The notes under the pieces were generated by a model, which saw only the letters and a list, made by a program, of their open reading frames with translations, had not been told where the DNA came from and searched no databases. From Phycisphaeraceae bacterium (GTDB lineage Bacteria; Planctomycetota; Phycisphaerae; Phycisphaerales; UBA1924), in NCBI GenBank assembly GCA_019636515.1, contig JAHBXI010000002.1, positions 62,001 to 126,000 of the forward strand: a stretch of 64,000 nt of DNA, given 5' to 3'. Below are positions 45,984 to 55,023 of the stretch, piece after piece. The position numbers were made by a program, and so were the translations under genes. Each line of letters begins with the position of its first letter. The first letter of the stretch is position 1.

Positions 45984-47036
45984 TCAGTTCGCCGCCAGCG
46001 CCGCGGCGTCTCGGGCGCTCAGGTCGATGATCCGGGCCAGTTCGTCGTCGGTCATCCACGGCAAGGACCGGAGTTTCTCCCGCAGAGAATCCGGGAACGG
46101 CCGTCCCAGACGCTCGTGCCGGGGGCGGCTTTTCCATATGCGGTGCATCCACAGGTACTGGCTGGGGGCGGCGACCACGGCCCGCTCGATCGCCCGGCGG
46201 TACCGGGCCGTGAGGTAGAACAGGGGATCGGGAGTGTCGCGCCACTCGCCCGGCCGGATCACGTCCTGAATCTCCAGCCGGTAGCGGAATGAGTTCTCGT
46301 CGATTCTCCGGGCCATGCCGCAGACCACCGGCGCCTGGAACTGCATCGCCAGCAGTCCGATGGTCTTGTACGTGGAGGCCAGGCGACCGAAGAACGGGAC
46401 AAAAAGACCCCGGTCTCCCGCGTTCTGGTCGGCGACAAACCCGACCGGCCGACCCTGCCCGAGAATCTCCGGAAGCAGGTCGGCCGCGCCGAACTTGTCC
46501 ACCAGCGTCAGCCCGCACGCCTGGCGGGTGCGCCGGACCCACGCGTCCAACGGGCGAAGGTCCAGCGGGCGGTACAACGCGTGCAGCCTGAACCCCAGCA
46601 GCGCCAGTGTGTAGCCAAGGACTTCCCAGTTTCCGCAGTGGCCCGTCAGCAGGATCGCCGGGCCGTCACCGAGCATGGCATCAAGGGCATCGGCCACCGG
46701 GCCGACCTCGACATGCGACGCCCACGCGTCGGTCGTCAGGCAGCGCGGGGTGAACGCCAGTTCAACGCCCAGGGTGAACAGGTGCGCGTACGACGCCTCC
46801 ACCATCCGCCGGCGAGCCGGCGCGTCCATGCCGGGAAATGCCTGCTCGATGTGCTCCATCGCGCGGAGCAGGCGGCGTCTGTTGAACGGCATGCCGCAAT
46901 ACGTCTTGGCGATTCCCCGAGCCGTTCGCGTGGACGTATCAAAGCCGGCGATCACGGGAACCGCCATCCCCGAGCGGATGATCGCCGTGACGGGCCAGTG
47001 CAGCCACCGCGGGATCTTCTCCTTCCTTTTTCCCAT
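45984..47036 (-). CDS. LpxL/HtrB-family lipid A acyltransferase-like protein
   Basis: The 350-residue protein matches late acyltransferases of lipid A synthesis. The active-site motif is LLTGHCGNWEVLGYTLAL (H-x4-E type), followed by LYRPLDLRPLDAWVRRTR, and VGFVADQNAGDRGLFVPF is the second conserved region. An N-terminal amphipathic or membrane segment (VTAIIRSGMAVPVIAGF) fits inner-membrane attachment. With hldE it supports an LPS-bearing outer membrane. Confidence 0.87.
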   Translation of the reverse strand: MGKRKEKIPRWLHWPVTAIIRSGMAVPVIAGFDTSTRTARGIAKTYCGMPFNRRRLLRAMEHIEQAFPGMDAPARRRMVEASYAHLFTLGVELAFTPRCLTTDAWASHVEVGPVADALDAMLGDGPAILLTGHCGNWEVLGYTLALLGFRLHALYRPLDLRPLDAWVRRTRQACGLTLVDKFGAADLLPEILGQGRPVGFVADQNAGDRGLFVPFFGRLASTYKTIGLLAMQFQAPVVCGMARRIDENSFRYRLEIQDVIRPGEWRDTPDPLFYLTARYRRAIERAVVAAPSQYLWMHRIWKSRPRHERLGRPFPDSLREKLRSLPWMTDDELARIIDLSARDAAALAAN

Positions 47037-47107
47037 GGGAAGACCCGTGACCTGGAACGAGCCCCGGTACCCGCTCGCCCGGCGGGTTGCCGCACGACCG
47101 AACCCGA

Positions 47108-48496
47108 TCAGCGTCGCATCGGCCGCTCCCGGCCCAGGAGCGTGTACAGGCGGTTCTCGTTGAGGATCGGCATCGAGGTCGCCCGTGCCTTTTCATACAG
47201 TTCGTCGTAGCGCTTCACGATCTGGTCGAGGCGTATGTAATTCTGCACGACCTCGAACGGAGCACCGGATCCGGGGGGGGGCGGCAGTATCGGACGCTCG
47301 CCCAGGACGAGAAAATCGGTGTCGCCGGTCAGGCCCCGTTCGGCTTCGAGCACCTTCCCGCCCCACGACTCGATCAGCGCCCGGATGGACTCGGCCTCGT
47401 CGGGGGTCGCGATCCCGTCGCTGTTCACGTCGAAGTTCCCGTACACCACCATCTTGTACACCTTGCGCGGGTCGTAGACCGGATTGGCGATCACGTCACC
47501 CTTCACCACCGGGTTTCCACGAGCCGCCCAGACCACGCGGCAGGTCGCCGTGTCCTCGTCCACGCGGATCACCTCCAGACCGGCCTTGCCGCGCGGGTAC
47601 GCCCCGGTCACGTCGTCGGGCTTGATGGACGCCGCATCGGCGTACACCGAGAACGACATCCCGATGGTCACCTTGTCGCGGCGGCCGATCGACACGATCA
47701 CCGTCCCGTCGGCGGGCGTCAGGCCGAGCACCTGGCCGTCCGCCAGCGATTCCTCGGGACGGCCCGAGAAGATCTCCTTCGACCTTGCCCCGCGGAGTTG
47801 CTGGACCTGCGCCGAGAGCACGAGGTTCTCTTCCATCATCCGGGAACGCTCCCGGTCGTGCTCGTCCTGGAGTTGCGCGATCCGCGTGTCGAGGTTCTGG
47901 ACACGGGAATCCATCTGCTTGCGGGCCGTGTCCGTGCCCTCGCGGTACCTGGAGATCTCATCCTTATACTGGTCAATCTGGGCGTTGAGCGCGGCCACGG
48001 TGCTGGCGTGGCTTTTCTCGATCGTTGCGACGCGGTCGACTTCCGCCTTCTTGTCTTCCAGGGCTCGCGAACGCTCCGCGTCCGCTCGGACCAGTTCCTC
48101 CTGCAACTGCGCAAGACGCGAGGCCTGATCCCTTGCCACCGTCAGCAGTGGGGAGTTTCCGCCGCCCAGCGCCGAGGCCTTCTGGTCGAGTTGACCCAGC
48201 GTGTCCGAGGGAACCCCGGTGACCCGGCGCATGATCGCCTGCTGCGACTCGGCCAGGTGCCCCACCAGGGACTTGCGGTCCTGCTTGGCGGCCGCCAGGA
48301 GCCGGGCGATGTCGTCCCGGTTGCGCTCGGCGCTGGTGATGTACTGATCCTGCTCGCGCTGCGCGTTGCGCTTCTCGTTGTTCAGCGTGTTCCACTTTCC
48401 GTAGAAGATCGCAAAGCAGATGAACAGGCCCAGGCTCAGCATGCCCAGGATCGCCACCGTCACCCCCATGCCAACGCCCGTGCTCGTGCGTGCCAT
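47108..48496 (-). CDS. Membrane-anchored coiled-coil protein with BRCT-like C-terminal region
   Basis: The 462-residue protein has an N-terminal membrane helix (VTVAILGMLSLGLFICFAI), then a coiled coil of ~190 residues (QLQEELVRADAERSRALEDK; EISRYREGTDTARKQMDSRV). A beta domain follows with DGTVIVSIGRRDKVTIGMSF, similar to FlgT-C or peptidoglycan-associated folds. The C-terminal stretch contains ATPDEAESIRALIESWGGKV and TDFLVLGERP, resembling a BRCT domain's GG and final strand. AGGAG lies 8 nt before the ATG. The function is unknown. A ~350-bp gene-free leader lies upstream. Confidence 0.7.
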   Translation of the reverse strand: MARTSTGVGMGVTVAILGMLSLGLFICFAIFYGKWNTLNNEKRNAQREQDQYITSAERNRDDIARLLAAAKQDRKSLVGHLAESQQAIMRRVTGVPSDTLGQLDQKASALGGGNSPLLTVARDQASRLAQLQEELVRADAERSRALEDKKAEVDRVATIEKSHASTVAALNAQIDQYKDEISRYREGTDTARKQMDSRVQNLDTRIAQLQDEHDRERSRMMEENLVLSAQVQQLRGARSKEIFSGRPEESLADGQVLGLTPADGTVIVSIGRRDKVTIGMSFSVYADAASIKPDDVTGAYPRGKAGLEVIRVDEDTATCRVVWAARGNPVVKGDVIANPVYDPRKVYKMVVYGNFDVNSDGIATPDEAESIRALIESWGGKVLEAERGLTGDTDFLVLGERPILPPPPGSGAPFEVVQNYIRLDQIVKRYDELYEKARATSMPILNENRLYTLLGRERPMRR

Positions 48497-48848
48497 CGAA
48501 CGTGCTCCTGACGGGGCGACTCGGCCCCGCTTTCATCCGATCAATCAAACCCGGGCGACAGCGCCCGACCGACCCCGGCAAGCCCGCTCTCGCCACCCGT
48601 TCCCCCGGTTCCCAGCCCCGCGGCCGATCGGGACGAAGGATAATCACCCCGCCAACGCGTGATTTCCCGCGAGGTTGCCCGCGAGCCATTCTCGAGAAAC
48701 CGTGGCCGTGCCCACGACCATCCCGATTGAGCCAGCCCGAACTGGCTTGGCGAGGGGGGACAGTGTCGCCAAAGTTCCCCGCGGCGTCAAGCATACGGGT
48801 CACTTTTCCTATCGGAATACGAATAAAAAGCAAACACGCCAGCCCGGG
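48497..48848 (-). other. Gene-free leader of the coiled-coil protein
   Basis: On the minus strand this stretch begins with an AT-rich patch (ttgctttttattcgtattcc near 48833-48814) and continues G-rich to the AGGAG before 48496. A TATGCT -10-like hexamer is seen near 48796-48791, but no good -35. No gene is supported; it may be a long 5' UTR. Confidence 0.35.
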
Positions 48849-50372
48849 TTACCGCTCGTACTCGACCGAATGCACCGAGATCGCCAGGCGGCCCATGGCC
48901 TGGGCAATCCCCAGGAGATCGAGCATGCCCCGATCGTCGGCGAGCGGGGAGACGGTCAGGGCCACGTGTGTGGCATCGAATCCCGAGTTCGCCGACATCG
49001 TGGCGTCAAGGTCGATCCACCGCGATGATCCGCCGACGTCGATCAGAGCCTGCGTCCACATGTGGTAGCCAAAGCAATCGCGAGCACCCGCGAACTCATC
49101 CACATACACCAGCCCTCCGGCGATGCGCGACGGGATACCGACCGATCGCAGCGTCGCGGCCAGAAGTACCGCGTGCTCGCTGCAATCGCCTTCGCGGTTG
49201 CGGGCGACCTCGGCCGCGCCGGCGAATCCAACATCAAGCGACTTCTTCGTGATGTGCCGGTCCACGGCCCGCTTGAGCGCTTCGGCCCGGCGGCGGGCAT
49301 CGTCGGCGGGGATGTCCTTGACCGCCCGGGCGGCGATCTCCACCACGCCCGGGTCACGAGAGGAAACCACGCCCGATGGATCTCGGTACGCCGGGTCGTC
49401 CAGGTCCTCCTCGGGCGCGGGGTGCGGCGTTGTGACATCGATCGAGATCGTCGCTTTGGTACCGTCGATCGACGTCACCGACTGCGAACCGGTCTGGGGG
49501 ATCGGCGGAGGCGGGCCGGTGACAAAGTCGAGCACGTACACGGACCGGGTGCTGCGGCGGGGGTCGGCGATCTTCCGGTCGGGCTTTACAAACGTCGAGA
49601 CCATCAACTCCGGGGCGGCGGTCGCTTGCGTCACCACCTCCGGCCCGGCGAGCACGAATTCAACCGAGAGCCCGCCGAGCATGGCTCTTTGGATGACCGG
49701 GTTTCCCTCGCCGTCCACGAAATCGATCGAGACCGTCCCGGGGGCGTTGCTTGCCGTGGTCTCCATGGTGAACCCATCGATCTCCCGGCCGTCGATCCGG
49801 CGTGACTCGGGCCGGATCCCCGAATGCGTCACCGTCACGACCTGGGGACCCGTCAGCGGGTCCATGGTCCGGTACGTGATCTCCCCGGCCCGGGCGATCA
49901 GCCGCTGGCGGACAAAGGAGGCCGCGGCCGCCGGGGTGAGCCACGTCTCTTTCGGGGCGTCGACGGACGTGACCGTGCGCGCCCCTCCGGGGTCGGCGAC
50001 CACCTCGATACGCTCACCCTTGAACTCGTAGTTGACCACGACAGGGACCGCTCCCATCTGGTGGGTGGCGCTCATGGAGACGGGCTTGCCGGCGGAGGTC
50101 TCGACGAATCGCGTGGACATCGACGACGTGGAGCGGGTCTTCCCTCGGCGGACATCAAACTTCATCTCGCGCGTCGTGGTGGCCACGTCGCCCTCGCCGT
50201 GCAGGCTTGTACGCAGCCAGCCGGCCCGGGCACCTTCCATGAACACGGCGTAATGCCGGACATACTCCCGGGATGGCGCCCGAAGCCACGAACCCGCGGC
50301 CAGCGCGGCCACGGCGGTAAGGATGGCCAGCACGGACGCGCGAATCGGAACGGCCATCATGCCGCGTGTCAT
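48849..50372 (-). CDS. Transglutaminase-like (papain-fold) exported protein
   Basis: The 507-residue protein has an N-terminal signal or anchor segment (ASVLAILTAVAALAAGSW). A long beta-rich region comes before a transglutaminase-like core near residues 390-470, with Cys in REGDCSEHAVLLAATLRSVG, His in CFGYHMWTQALIDV and Asp in RWIDLDATMS, the full Cys-His-Asp triad. Such envelope proteins are usually peptidase- or amidase-like, and the substrate is unknown. Three Met codons near the start are possible. Its upstream neighbour tatD is divergent. Confidence 0.85.
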   Translation of the reverse strand: MTRGMMAVPIRASVLAILTAVAALAAGSWLRAPSREYVRHYAVFMEGARAGWLRTSLHGEGDVATTTREMKFDVRRGKTRSTSSMSTRFVETSAGKPVSMSATHQMGAVPVVVNYEFKGERIEVVADPGGARTVTSVDAPKETWLTPAAAASFVRQRLIARAGEITYRTMDPLTGPQVVTVTHSGIRPESRRIDGREIDGFTMETTASNAPGTVSIDFVDGEGNPVIQRAMLGGLSVEFVLAGPEVVTQATAAPELMVSTFVKPDRKIADPRRSTRSVYVLDFVTGPPPPIPQTGSQSVTSIDGTKATISIDVTTPHPAPEEDLDDPAYRDPSGVVSSRDPGVVEIAARAVKDIPADDARRRAEALKRAVDRHITKKSLDVGFAGAAEVARNREGDCSEHAVLLAATLRSVGIPSRIAGGLVYVDEFAGARDCFGYHMWTQALIDVGGSSRWIDLDATMSANSGFDATHVALTVSPLADDRGMLDLLGIAQAMGRLAISVHSVEYER

Positions 50373-50442
50373 GCCGGAATTGTACTGCCGGCAAGCCGAT
50401 GCAGCCCCGCTCCCGGCCGGCGCGCGAAACTACCCTTGTCCC

Positions 50443-51228
50443 GTGATCGACACCCACTGCCACCTCACGTTCCCGGATTTCAGCGGCATCGTCGGGGATG
50501 TCCTGGCCAGGGCACGAGAGCACGGAGTCTCCGGCGTCATCACCGTCGGCACCACCACCGCCAACGCCGCCGAGAACCTCGTGGTGGCTCACCGGTTCCC
50601 CTCGGTCTGGTCCTCGGCCGGCGTCCACCCGCTGTACTCGCACGAGGGGCCGCACGACTGGGCCGCGCTCGGGCGAGCCATCGCCGATCCCCGCTGCGTC
50701 GCCTGGGGAGAACTGGGGCTTGATAACCACTACGACGACCCGCCCCGGTCGCTCCAGGACAAGGTCCTGGCCGATCAACTCGCGTACATCGAATCGGTCC
50801 AGCGCGGCGGCGTCGAGAAGCCCGTCATCATTCATTGCCGAGAGGCCTTCGACGACCTGCTGCCGGTCCTGGCGGGCTCCGCCCTCGATTTATCCCGCGT
50901 CGTCTTCCATTGCTTCACCGGAACTCCCGACGACGCCCGAAAGGTCCTCGACCAGGGGGCGTGGATTTCGTTCACCGGGGTCGCCACCTACCGCAACGCC
51001 GGCGAGGTTCGAAAGGCCGCCCGGCTCGTACCGGCGGATCGGATCATGGTGGAGACCGATGCCCCGTTTCTATCCCCGGACCCGCACCGTGGCGCCCGCC
51101 CGTGCGAGCCGTGGATGTCGAGCGTGACGGCCCGGCGCCTGGCCCAGGAGCGTGGGGTGCCCTGGGAGGTCTTTCACGATCAGATCAACCAGAATACCAC
51201 AAGGTTTTTCGGTATCCCGGCCGCGTGA
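50443..51228 (+). CDS. TatD-family metal-dependent hydrolase
   Basis: The 261-residue TIM barrel has metal ligands in VIDTHCHLTFPDF, VIIHCREAFDDLL, VVFHCFTGTPDD and VETDAPFLSP. TatD proteins are Mg-dependent nucleases or related deoxyribonucleases; the specific substrate is not known for this branch. The GTG at 50443 gives the family N-terminus (V-I-D-T-H); upstream residues are not conserved-looking. Divergent from the transglutaminase gene. Confidence 0.93.
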   Translation: MIDTHCHLTFPDFSGIVGDVLARAREHGVSGVITVGTTTANAAENLVVAHRFPSVWSSAGVHPLYSHEGPHDWAALGRAIADPRCVAWGELGLDNHYDDPPRSLQDKVLADQLAYIESVQRGGVEKPVIIHCREAFDDLLPVLAGSALDLSRVVFHCFTGTPDDARKVLDQGAWISFTGVATYRNAGEVRKAARLVPADRIMVETDAPFLSPDPHRGARPCEPWMSSVTARRLAQERGVPWEVFHDQINQNTTRFFGIPAA

Positions 51229-51389
51229 CCGATCCCGTGCGCACGGCCGGCCTCGATGCGGGAATCACGAACCCGAATGCTGGAGTCCTCCCCGTGCGTT
51301 GTCCGATGCAGAAGATTCCCGCCTGGACCGGGGTGCCGGTTCGCCCGTTGTGGCCCGGATCGCGGAGTCGGAGGAGAGGAGGTTCCCGC

Positions 51390-52952
51390 ATGGCGTCGAT
51401 CCGACCGGGGTGTGAGAGCCGATGGGTACACCGGGCATCGCGGGGATGCATGGTCGCCACGCCCCTGGTTCGCGGGCTGATCGTCCTTTTCGCGATGGTC
51501 GTTGTTTCCGCCCACGCGGCGGCGCAGGACCTTGCCTCCGACATGCGCCGGCTGATGAACTCGGCCAAGGTCGGACAGTCCAGGATCGGCGTCAGCATTG
51601 TCGATACCGCGACCGGCGAGGTGCTTTTTTCCTCCCGATCCTCCGAGGCTCTCATTCCCGCTTCGAACATGAAGATCCTGACCTCGGCCGCCGCCCTCTG
51701 GACCCTCGGGCCCGAGTGGGTCTACAGGACCGAACTCCGCGAGGTGGATGGCCGCCTGATCCTGGTCGGCAGCGGTGATCCCGCCCTGGCCGACCCCGAA
51801 CTGCTCAACCGGACCGAGCCGCGCCTGACCGTCGAGGATTTCCTCACGATCCTGTCCGAGTCCGTCCGCAAGGCCGGCATCCTGGACGTCACCGAGGTGG
51901 TCTTGGACGACCGGGTCTTCGACCGTGCCTACATCCATCCTTCATGGCCGGAAAACCAACTGGACAAGTGGTACTGCGCCCAGGTCTCGGGGATCAATTT
52001 TCATGCCAACGTTCTGGCGTTCTACCCGCGACCGTCTCAGGGCGGAGTTGCCCAGGCCCCGACCGTCCGCGTCCAGCCCAGCGCCCCGTGGATCGACATC
52101 GAGAACCGCGCCCGGACCATCAACGGCGACCGTAACACCGTCTCGGTCCTGCGCACGCCGGATCCGTACCGCTTTCGTCTCGCGGGTGAAGTGGCCGTCC
52201 CGTCCGTGGTGCCCATCGAGGTCTCGGTAAGCAGGCCGACGGAATTGTTCGGCCGTATGCTCGCCGACCGTGTCCGCCAGGCGGGCGTCAGCCTCCCCGA
52301 ATCCCAGGGCGCGGTCCGGCTTGTCCGGATGGACGAGGATTTCCCGCGTGGAAGGACCATCGCCGTCGTTACCACGCCGCTCGCCGACGTCCTGAAGCGG
52401 TGCAACACGGACTCCTACAACCTCTACGCCGAGAGCCTGCTCAAGAGCATCGGGCACCGCGCCACCAATACCCCCGGGTCGTGGGAGAACGGCGGCAAAG
52501 TCATGCTCATGCTCCTGTCGGAAAAACTCGGCCCGGGGTACGCGGCGAGCACGCGCGTCGCCGACGGGTCGGGGATGAGCCGTGAGAACGCCGTTTCGCC
52601 CGACACCATCACGCGATGGCTGACCGTGATCTCCCGTGACCGGACCATCGCCGACGCGTTCATCGCCTCGCTGGCCAAGCCCGGAGAAGGAACCCTCAAG
52701 CGGCGGTTCCAGGGGGCGCGGTTGCGGTGCGACGTGCGAGCCAAGAGCGGGTACATCAACCGCGTGCGGAGCCTCTCGGGGTACGTGACCCACCGCGACA
52801 CCGGCGAACGCCTCGCCGTGAGTTTCATCGCCAACGACATCCCCGGCGATGTCCATGGCAACGTCTTCGACCTGGCCGAGGATGTCTTCAAGACCGTGGA
52901 CACGCACCTGTCGAGGCGGGCGGCGCGCCAGCCGCCGGCCGTGGGGGGGTGA
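51390..52952 (+). CDS. dacB: D-alanyl-D-alanine carboxypeptidase/endopeptidase (PBP4 family)
   Basis: PBP4 trims or cleaves peptidoglycan cross-links in the periplasm. The 520-residue protein has a signal peptide (LVRGLIVLFAMVVVSAHAAA). The class C penicillin-binding motifs are SNMK in LIPASNMKILTSAAALW, SYN in NTDSYNLYAESLLK and KSG in RAKSGYINRVRSLSGY. The ATG at 51390 follows gaggagaggagg by 7 nt; a second ATG at 51450 would give a shorter signal peptide. It lies 161 bp after tatD. Confidence 0.93.
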   Translation: MASIRPGCESRWVHRASRGCMVATPLVRGLIVLFAMVVVSAHAAAQDLASDMRRLMNSAKVGQSRIGVSIVDTATGEVLFSSRSSEALIPASNMKILTSAAALWTLGPEWVYRTELREVDGRLILVGSGDPALADPELLNRTEPRLTVEDFLTILSESVRKAGILDVTEVVLDDRVFDRAYIHPSWPENQLDKWYCAQVSGINFHANVLAFYPRPSQGGVAQAPTVRVQPSAPWIDIENRARTINGDRNTVSVLRTPDPYRFRLAGEVAVPSVVPIEVSVSRPTELFGRMLADRVRQAGVSLPESQGAVRLVRMDEDFPRGRTIAVVTTPLADVLKRCNTDSYNLYAESLLKSIGHRATNTPGSWENGGKVMLMLLSEKLGPGYAASTRVADGSGMSRENAVSPDTITRWLTVISRDRTIADAFIASLAKPGEGTLKRRFQGARLRCDVRAKSGYINRVRSLSGYVTHRDTGERLAVSFIANDIPGDVHGNVFDLAEDVFKTVDTHLSRRAARQPPAVGG

Positions 52953-53072
52953 GCGTTCACCGCCGCATGGGGGTGGCGAGGAAGCCCACGCACGCGCGGC
53001 ACGCCGGCACCCCTGATGTGACCAGCGAAGTCGGCTTGGTGACTCGCGTGTGGCGTGCGTTTCCCGTGCCTG

Positions 53073-54800
53073 CTACGAATCGGCCCTGCGCAGCGCCGCG
53101 ATGGTGACGTCGTCGTCGAGGTGTCCGCCTCCCGCGAAGGTGCGCAGTTCGGTCAGCAGGGCGTCGACGATCCGGTCGGGATCGTCCGCCCTCTTGCAGA
53201 CTTCGCAGACACGCTCGATGCCGAAGCGGGTCCCGTCGGGTCCGGGCTGCTCGGCAAGGCCGTCGCTGAATGCGATCAGCGAACTCCCCGGGCCGAACGG
53301 CACGTGTTCGTTCACATACGCCGTGTCCCGCTCCGTGCCGATCGGCGGGCCGCCCTGGCACGGGACACGGCGGGGGAGGGATCCGGGCGTCCTTACCAGC
53401 CAGTACCCGTGTCCGGCATCCACGAACGTCATCTCGCCCGAGGCCGGGTCGATGATGGCGAGCAGGAGGGAGACGATCCGACCGGGCTCCCCGTGGATGC
53501 TGACGAATCGGTTGGCTTCCTGAACGGCCCTCGCGGGATCGGCGTGGTGCGTGAGTGAGGCGGCCAGGTGCGCCTGCGTGCCCGCCATCAGGATGCCGGC
53601 GCCGATCCCCTTGCCCGCCACGTCCCCGATCATGACCGCCACCCGCCCATCGGGCAGGACCGAGGCATGGAAAAGGTCGCCCGCCACCAGGCGGCCAGGG
53701 CACGAGCGCACCGCGTAGTCAAAAGGCCCCAGGGTTCCTTGCGCGGCGGGCATGAGCATGTTCTGTGCCGCCCGGGCCGCCTGAAGGTCCTTTTCGAGTT
53801 CCTGCCTCCGGATGTCCAGGGCCGCCCGGTTCAATTTCGCCATCGCCAGCCCGCACACCCGGGCGATCGCGACGCAGAACGCGGGGGCATCGTCGGCCGA
53901 CGATCCGCTCAGCGGCACGCCGGCCGCGCTCTCGTGCTTGCGAGCGTCAAGGTAGAGATAGGCGCACGGGACACCGTCCACCAGGATCGGGGCGCAGAGC
54001 GCGTGCTGGATCCGAAGGTCGATGAGTGACTGGCCCGGAGGGATCTCCCCGGGTCCGCCGTCAAGCACCACGACCTTTCCATCATCCGCCGCCCGGAGAA
54101 CCGTCAGGCTGAACGAATCAAACTCGCCCGGCGGGGAATCGGGCATGTTCTGTATGCGGGAGGCGATGACCTCGACCCGGGACTGGGCGTCGAACTCTCC
54201 GGAGTGGACACGCCGTATGAACGCGGCCCGGGGGTACGGGGTGGCCCCGATGACCGCGTCGAGGGCGGCGTGCGCAAGCCCTTCGATGGTCGAGGATGCG
54301 GCGATCGTTCCAGCGGCGTCGATCAGCAGTTCCAGGCGTTCTCGGACCTTCAGCGAGAACTCGTGGTCCGGCAATCGGCGCACGCGGTTGGCGCTGCTTT
54401 GGATGTCGTCGTTGGTCGTCAGCAGACGTGGACTGGTCACGGGGCGACCGCCGACATGAAACGTCCAGGGTCCGATGCGTATGAAGTCGCCGTCACGTAT
54501 CGGGGCCAGTTCGTGGGGCGGTATTCGGACTCCGTTCAGGTAGGTGCCGTGCTTGGAACCGATATCACAGATCAGCCAGGTTCCTCCCCGGGAAAAGACC
54601 GTGGCGTGATTGCGAGAGACGCTCAGATCACCGGCGAGAACGATGTCGGCCGTGGTGGCCTGGCGGCCGATGACCGCTGGTTTTCCCGATGGGATGGCCA
54701 GTGGGGCCAACGGCGGCCCGGAGATCGCCTGCAGGTGCAGGATGCCGGGGGAATGGTGATAGGAGGTCGTTCCCAAGAGAACCAAGTGTACCTCGTGCAT
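53073..54800 (-). CDS. FHA-GAF-SpoIIE (PP2C) phosphatase
   Basis: The 575-residue protein starts with an FHA domain (SVSRNHATVF and SKHGTYLNG near residues 60-90). A GAF-like sensory region (about 150-330) and a SpoIIE/RsbU-type PP2C phosphatase follow, with RSCPGRLVAGDLFHASVLPD, MIGDVAGKGIGAGILMAG and FVDAGHGYWLV; the metal-binding Asp residues are in GDLF, GDVAGKG and DAGH. Such phosphatases dephosphorylate STAS anti-anti-sigma factors, so it may act on the STAS protein at 14590. FHA would bind phospho-threonine, possibly on the CHASE2 kinase or its targets. Both links are inference. Confidence 0.9.
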   Translation of the reverse strand: MHEVHLVLLGTTSYHHSPGILHLQAISGPPLAPLAIPSGKPAVIGRQATTADIVLAGDLSVSRNHATVFSRGGTWLICDIGSKHGTYLNGVRIPPHELAPIRDGDFIRIGPWTFHVGGRPVTSPRLLTTNDDIQSSANRVRRLPDHEFSLKVRERLELLIDAAGTIAASSTIEGLAHAALDAVIGATPYPRAAFIRRVHSGEFDAQSRVEVIASRIQNMPDSPPGEFDSFSLTVLRAADDGKVVVLDGGPGEIPPGQSLIDLRIQHALCAPILVDGVPCAYLYLDARKHESAAGVPLSGSSADDAPAFCVAIARVCGLAMAKLNRAALDIRRQELEKDLQAARAAQNMLMPAAQGTLGPFDYAVRSCPGRLVAGDLFHASVLPDGRVAVMIGDVAGKGIGAGILMAGTQAHLAASLTHHADPARAVQEANRFVSIHGEPGRIVSLLLAIIDPASGEMTFVDAGHGYWLVRTPGSLPRRVPCQGGPPIGTERDTAYVNEHVPFGPGSSLIAFSDGLAEQPGPDGTRFGIERVCEVCKRADDPDRIVDALLTELRTFAGGGHLDDDVTIAALRRADS

Positions 54801-54974
54801 GCACGGGGACGGTGACCTCGAGGGTTGCCATGCGGAGAGAAGTAGGATGTTTTTGGATCCCGTCAGCCCTCCGAGCGAACAGGAACAGGTCCTCAATCAA
54901 AAATCAAATCCGTCATATCGTCGCACGTCCCCTTGTGTTCGCGGAGGGTGTTCGGGTAACCTCACACTCAACTC

Positions 54975-55003
54975 TTGAATCTCGAAATTGTTCGAGAAAT
55001 ATT
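54975..55003 (+). promoter_or_regulatory. Promoter with perfect inverted repeat in the spacer, for the S8 dockerin protease
   Basis: TTGAAT (54975-54980) and AATATT (54998-55003) are exactly 17 bp apart. A perfect inverted repeat tctcgaa-attg-ttcgaga (54980-54997) fills the space between them. A regulator bound here would cover the RNA polymerase site. The ATG at 55024 is 21 bp downstream with GGGAGA in between. Confidence 0.55.
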
Positions 55004-55023
55004 CGGTTACGGGAGAATCTGGC

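Noticed and set aside
52953..53072. Possible terminator between the PBP4 and phosphatase genes
   Set aside because: Complementary pieces (acgcacgc / gcgtgcgt) are about 50 nt apart with no T run, so a hairpin terminator is unlikely.
54980..54997. LexA/SOS-box reading of the inverted repeat
   Set aside because: Its arms and spacing (CGAA-attg-TTCG core) do not fit the CGAAC-N4-GTTCG consensus, so only an unnamed operator is proposed.
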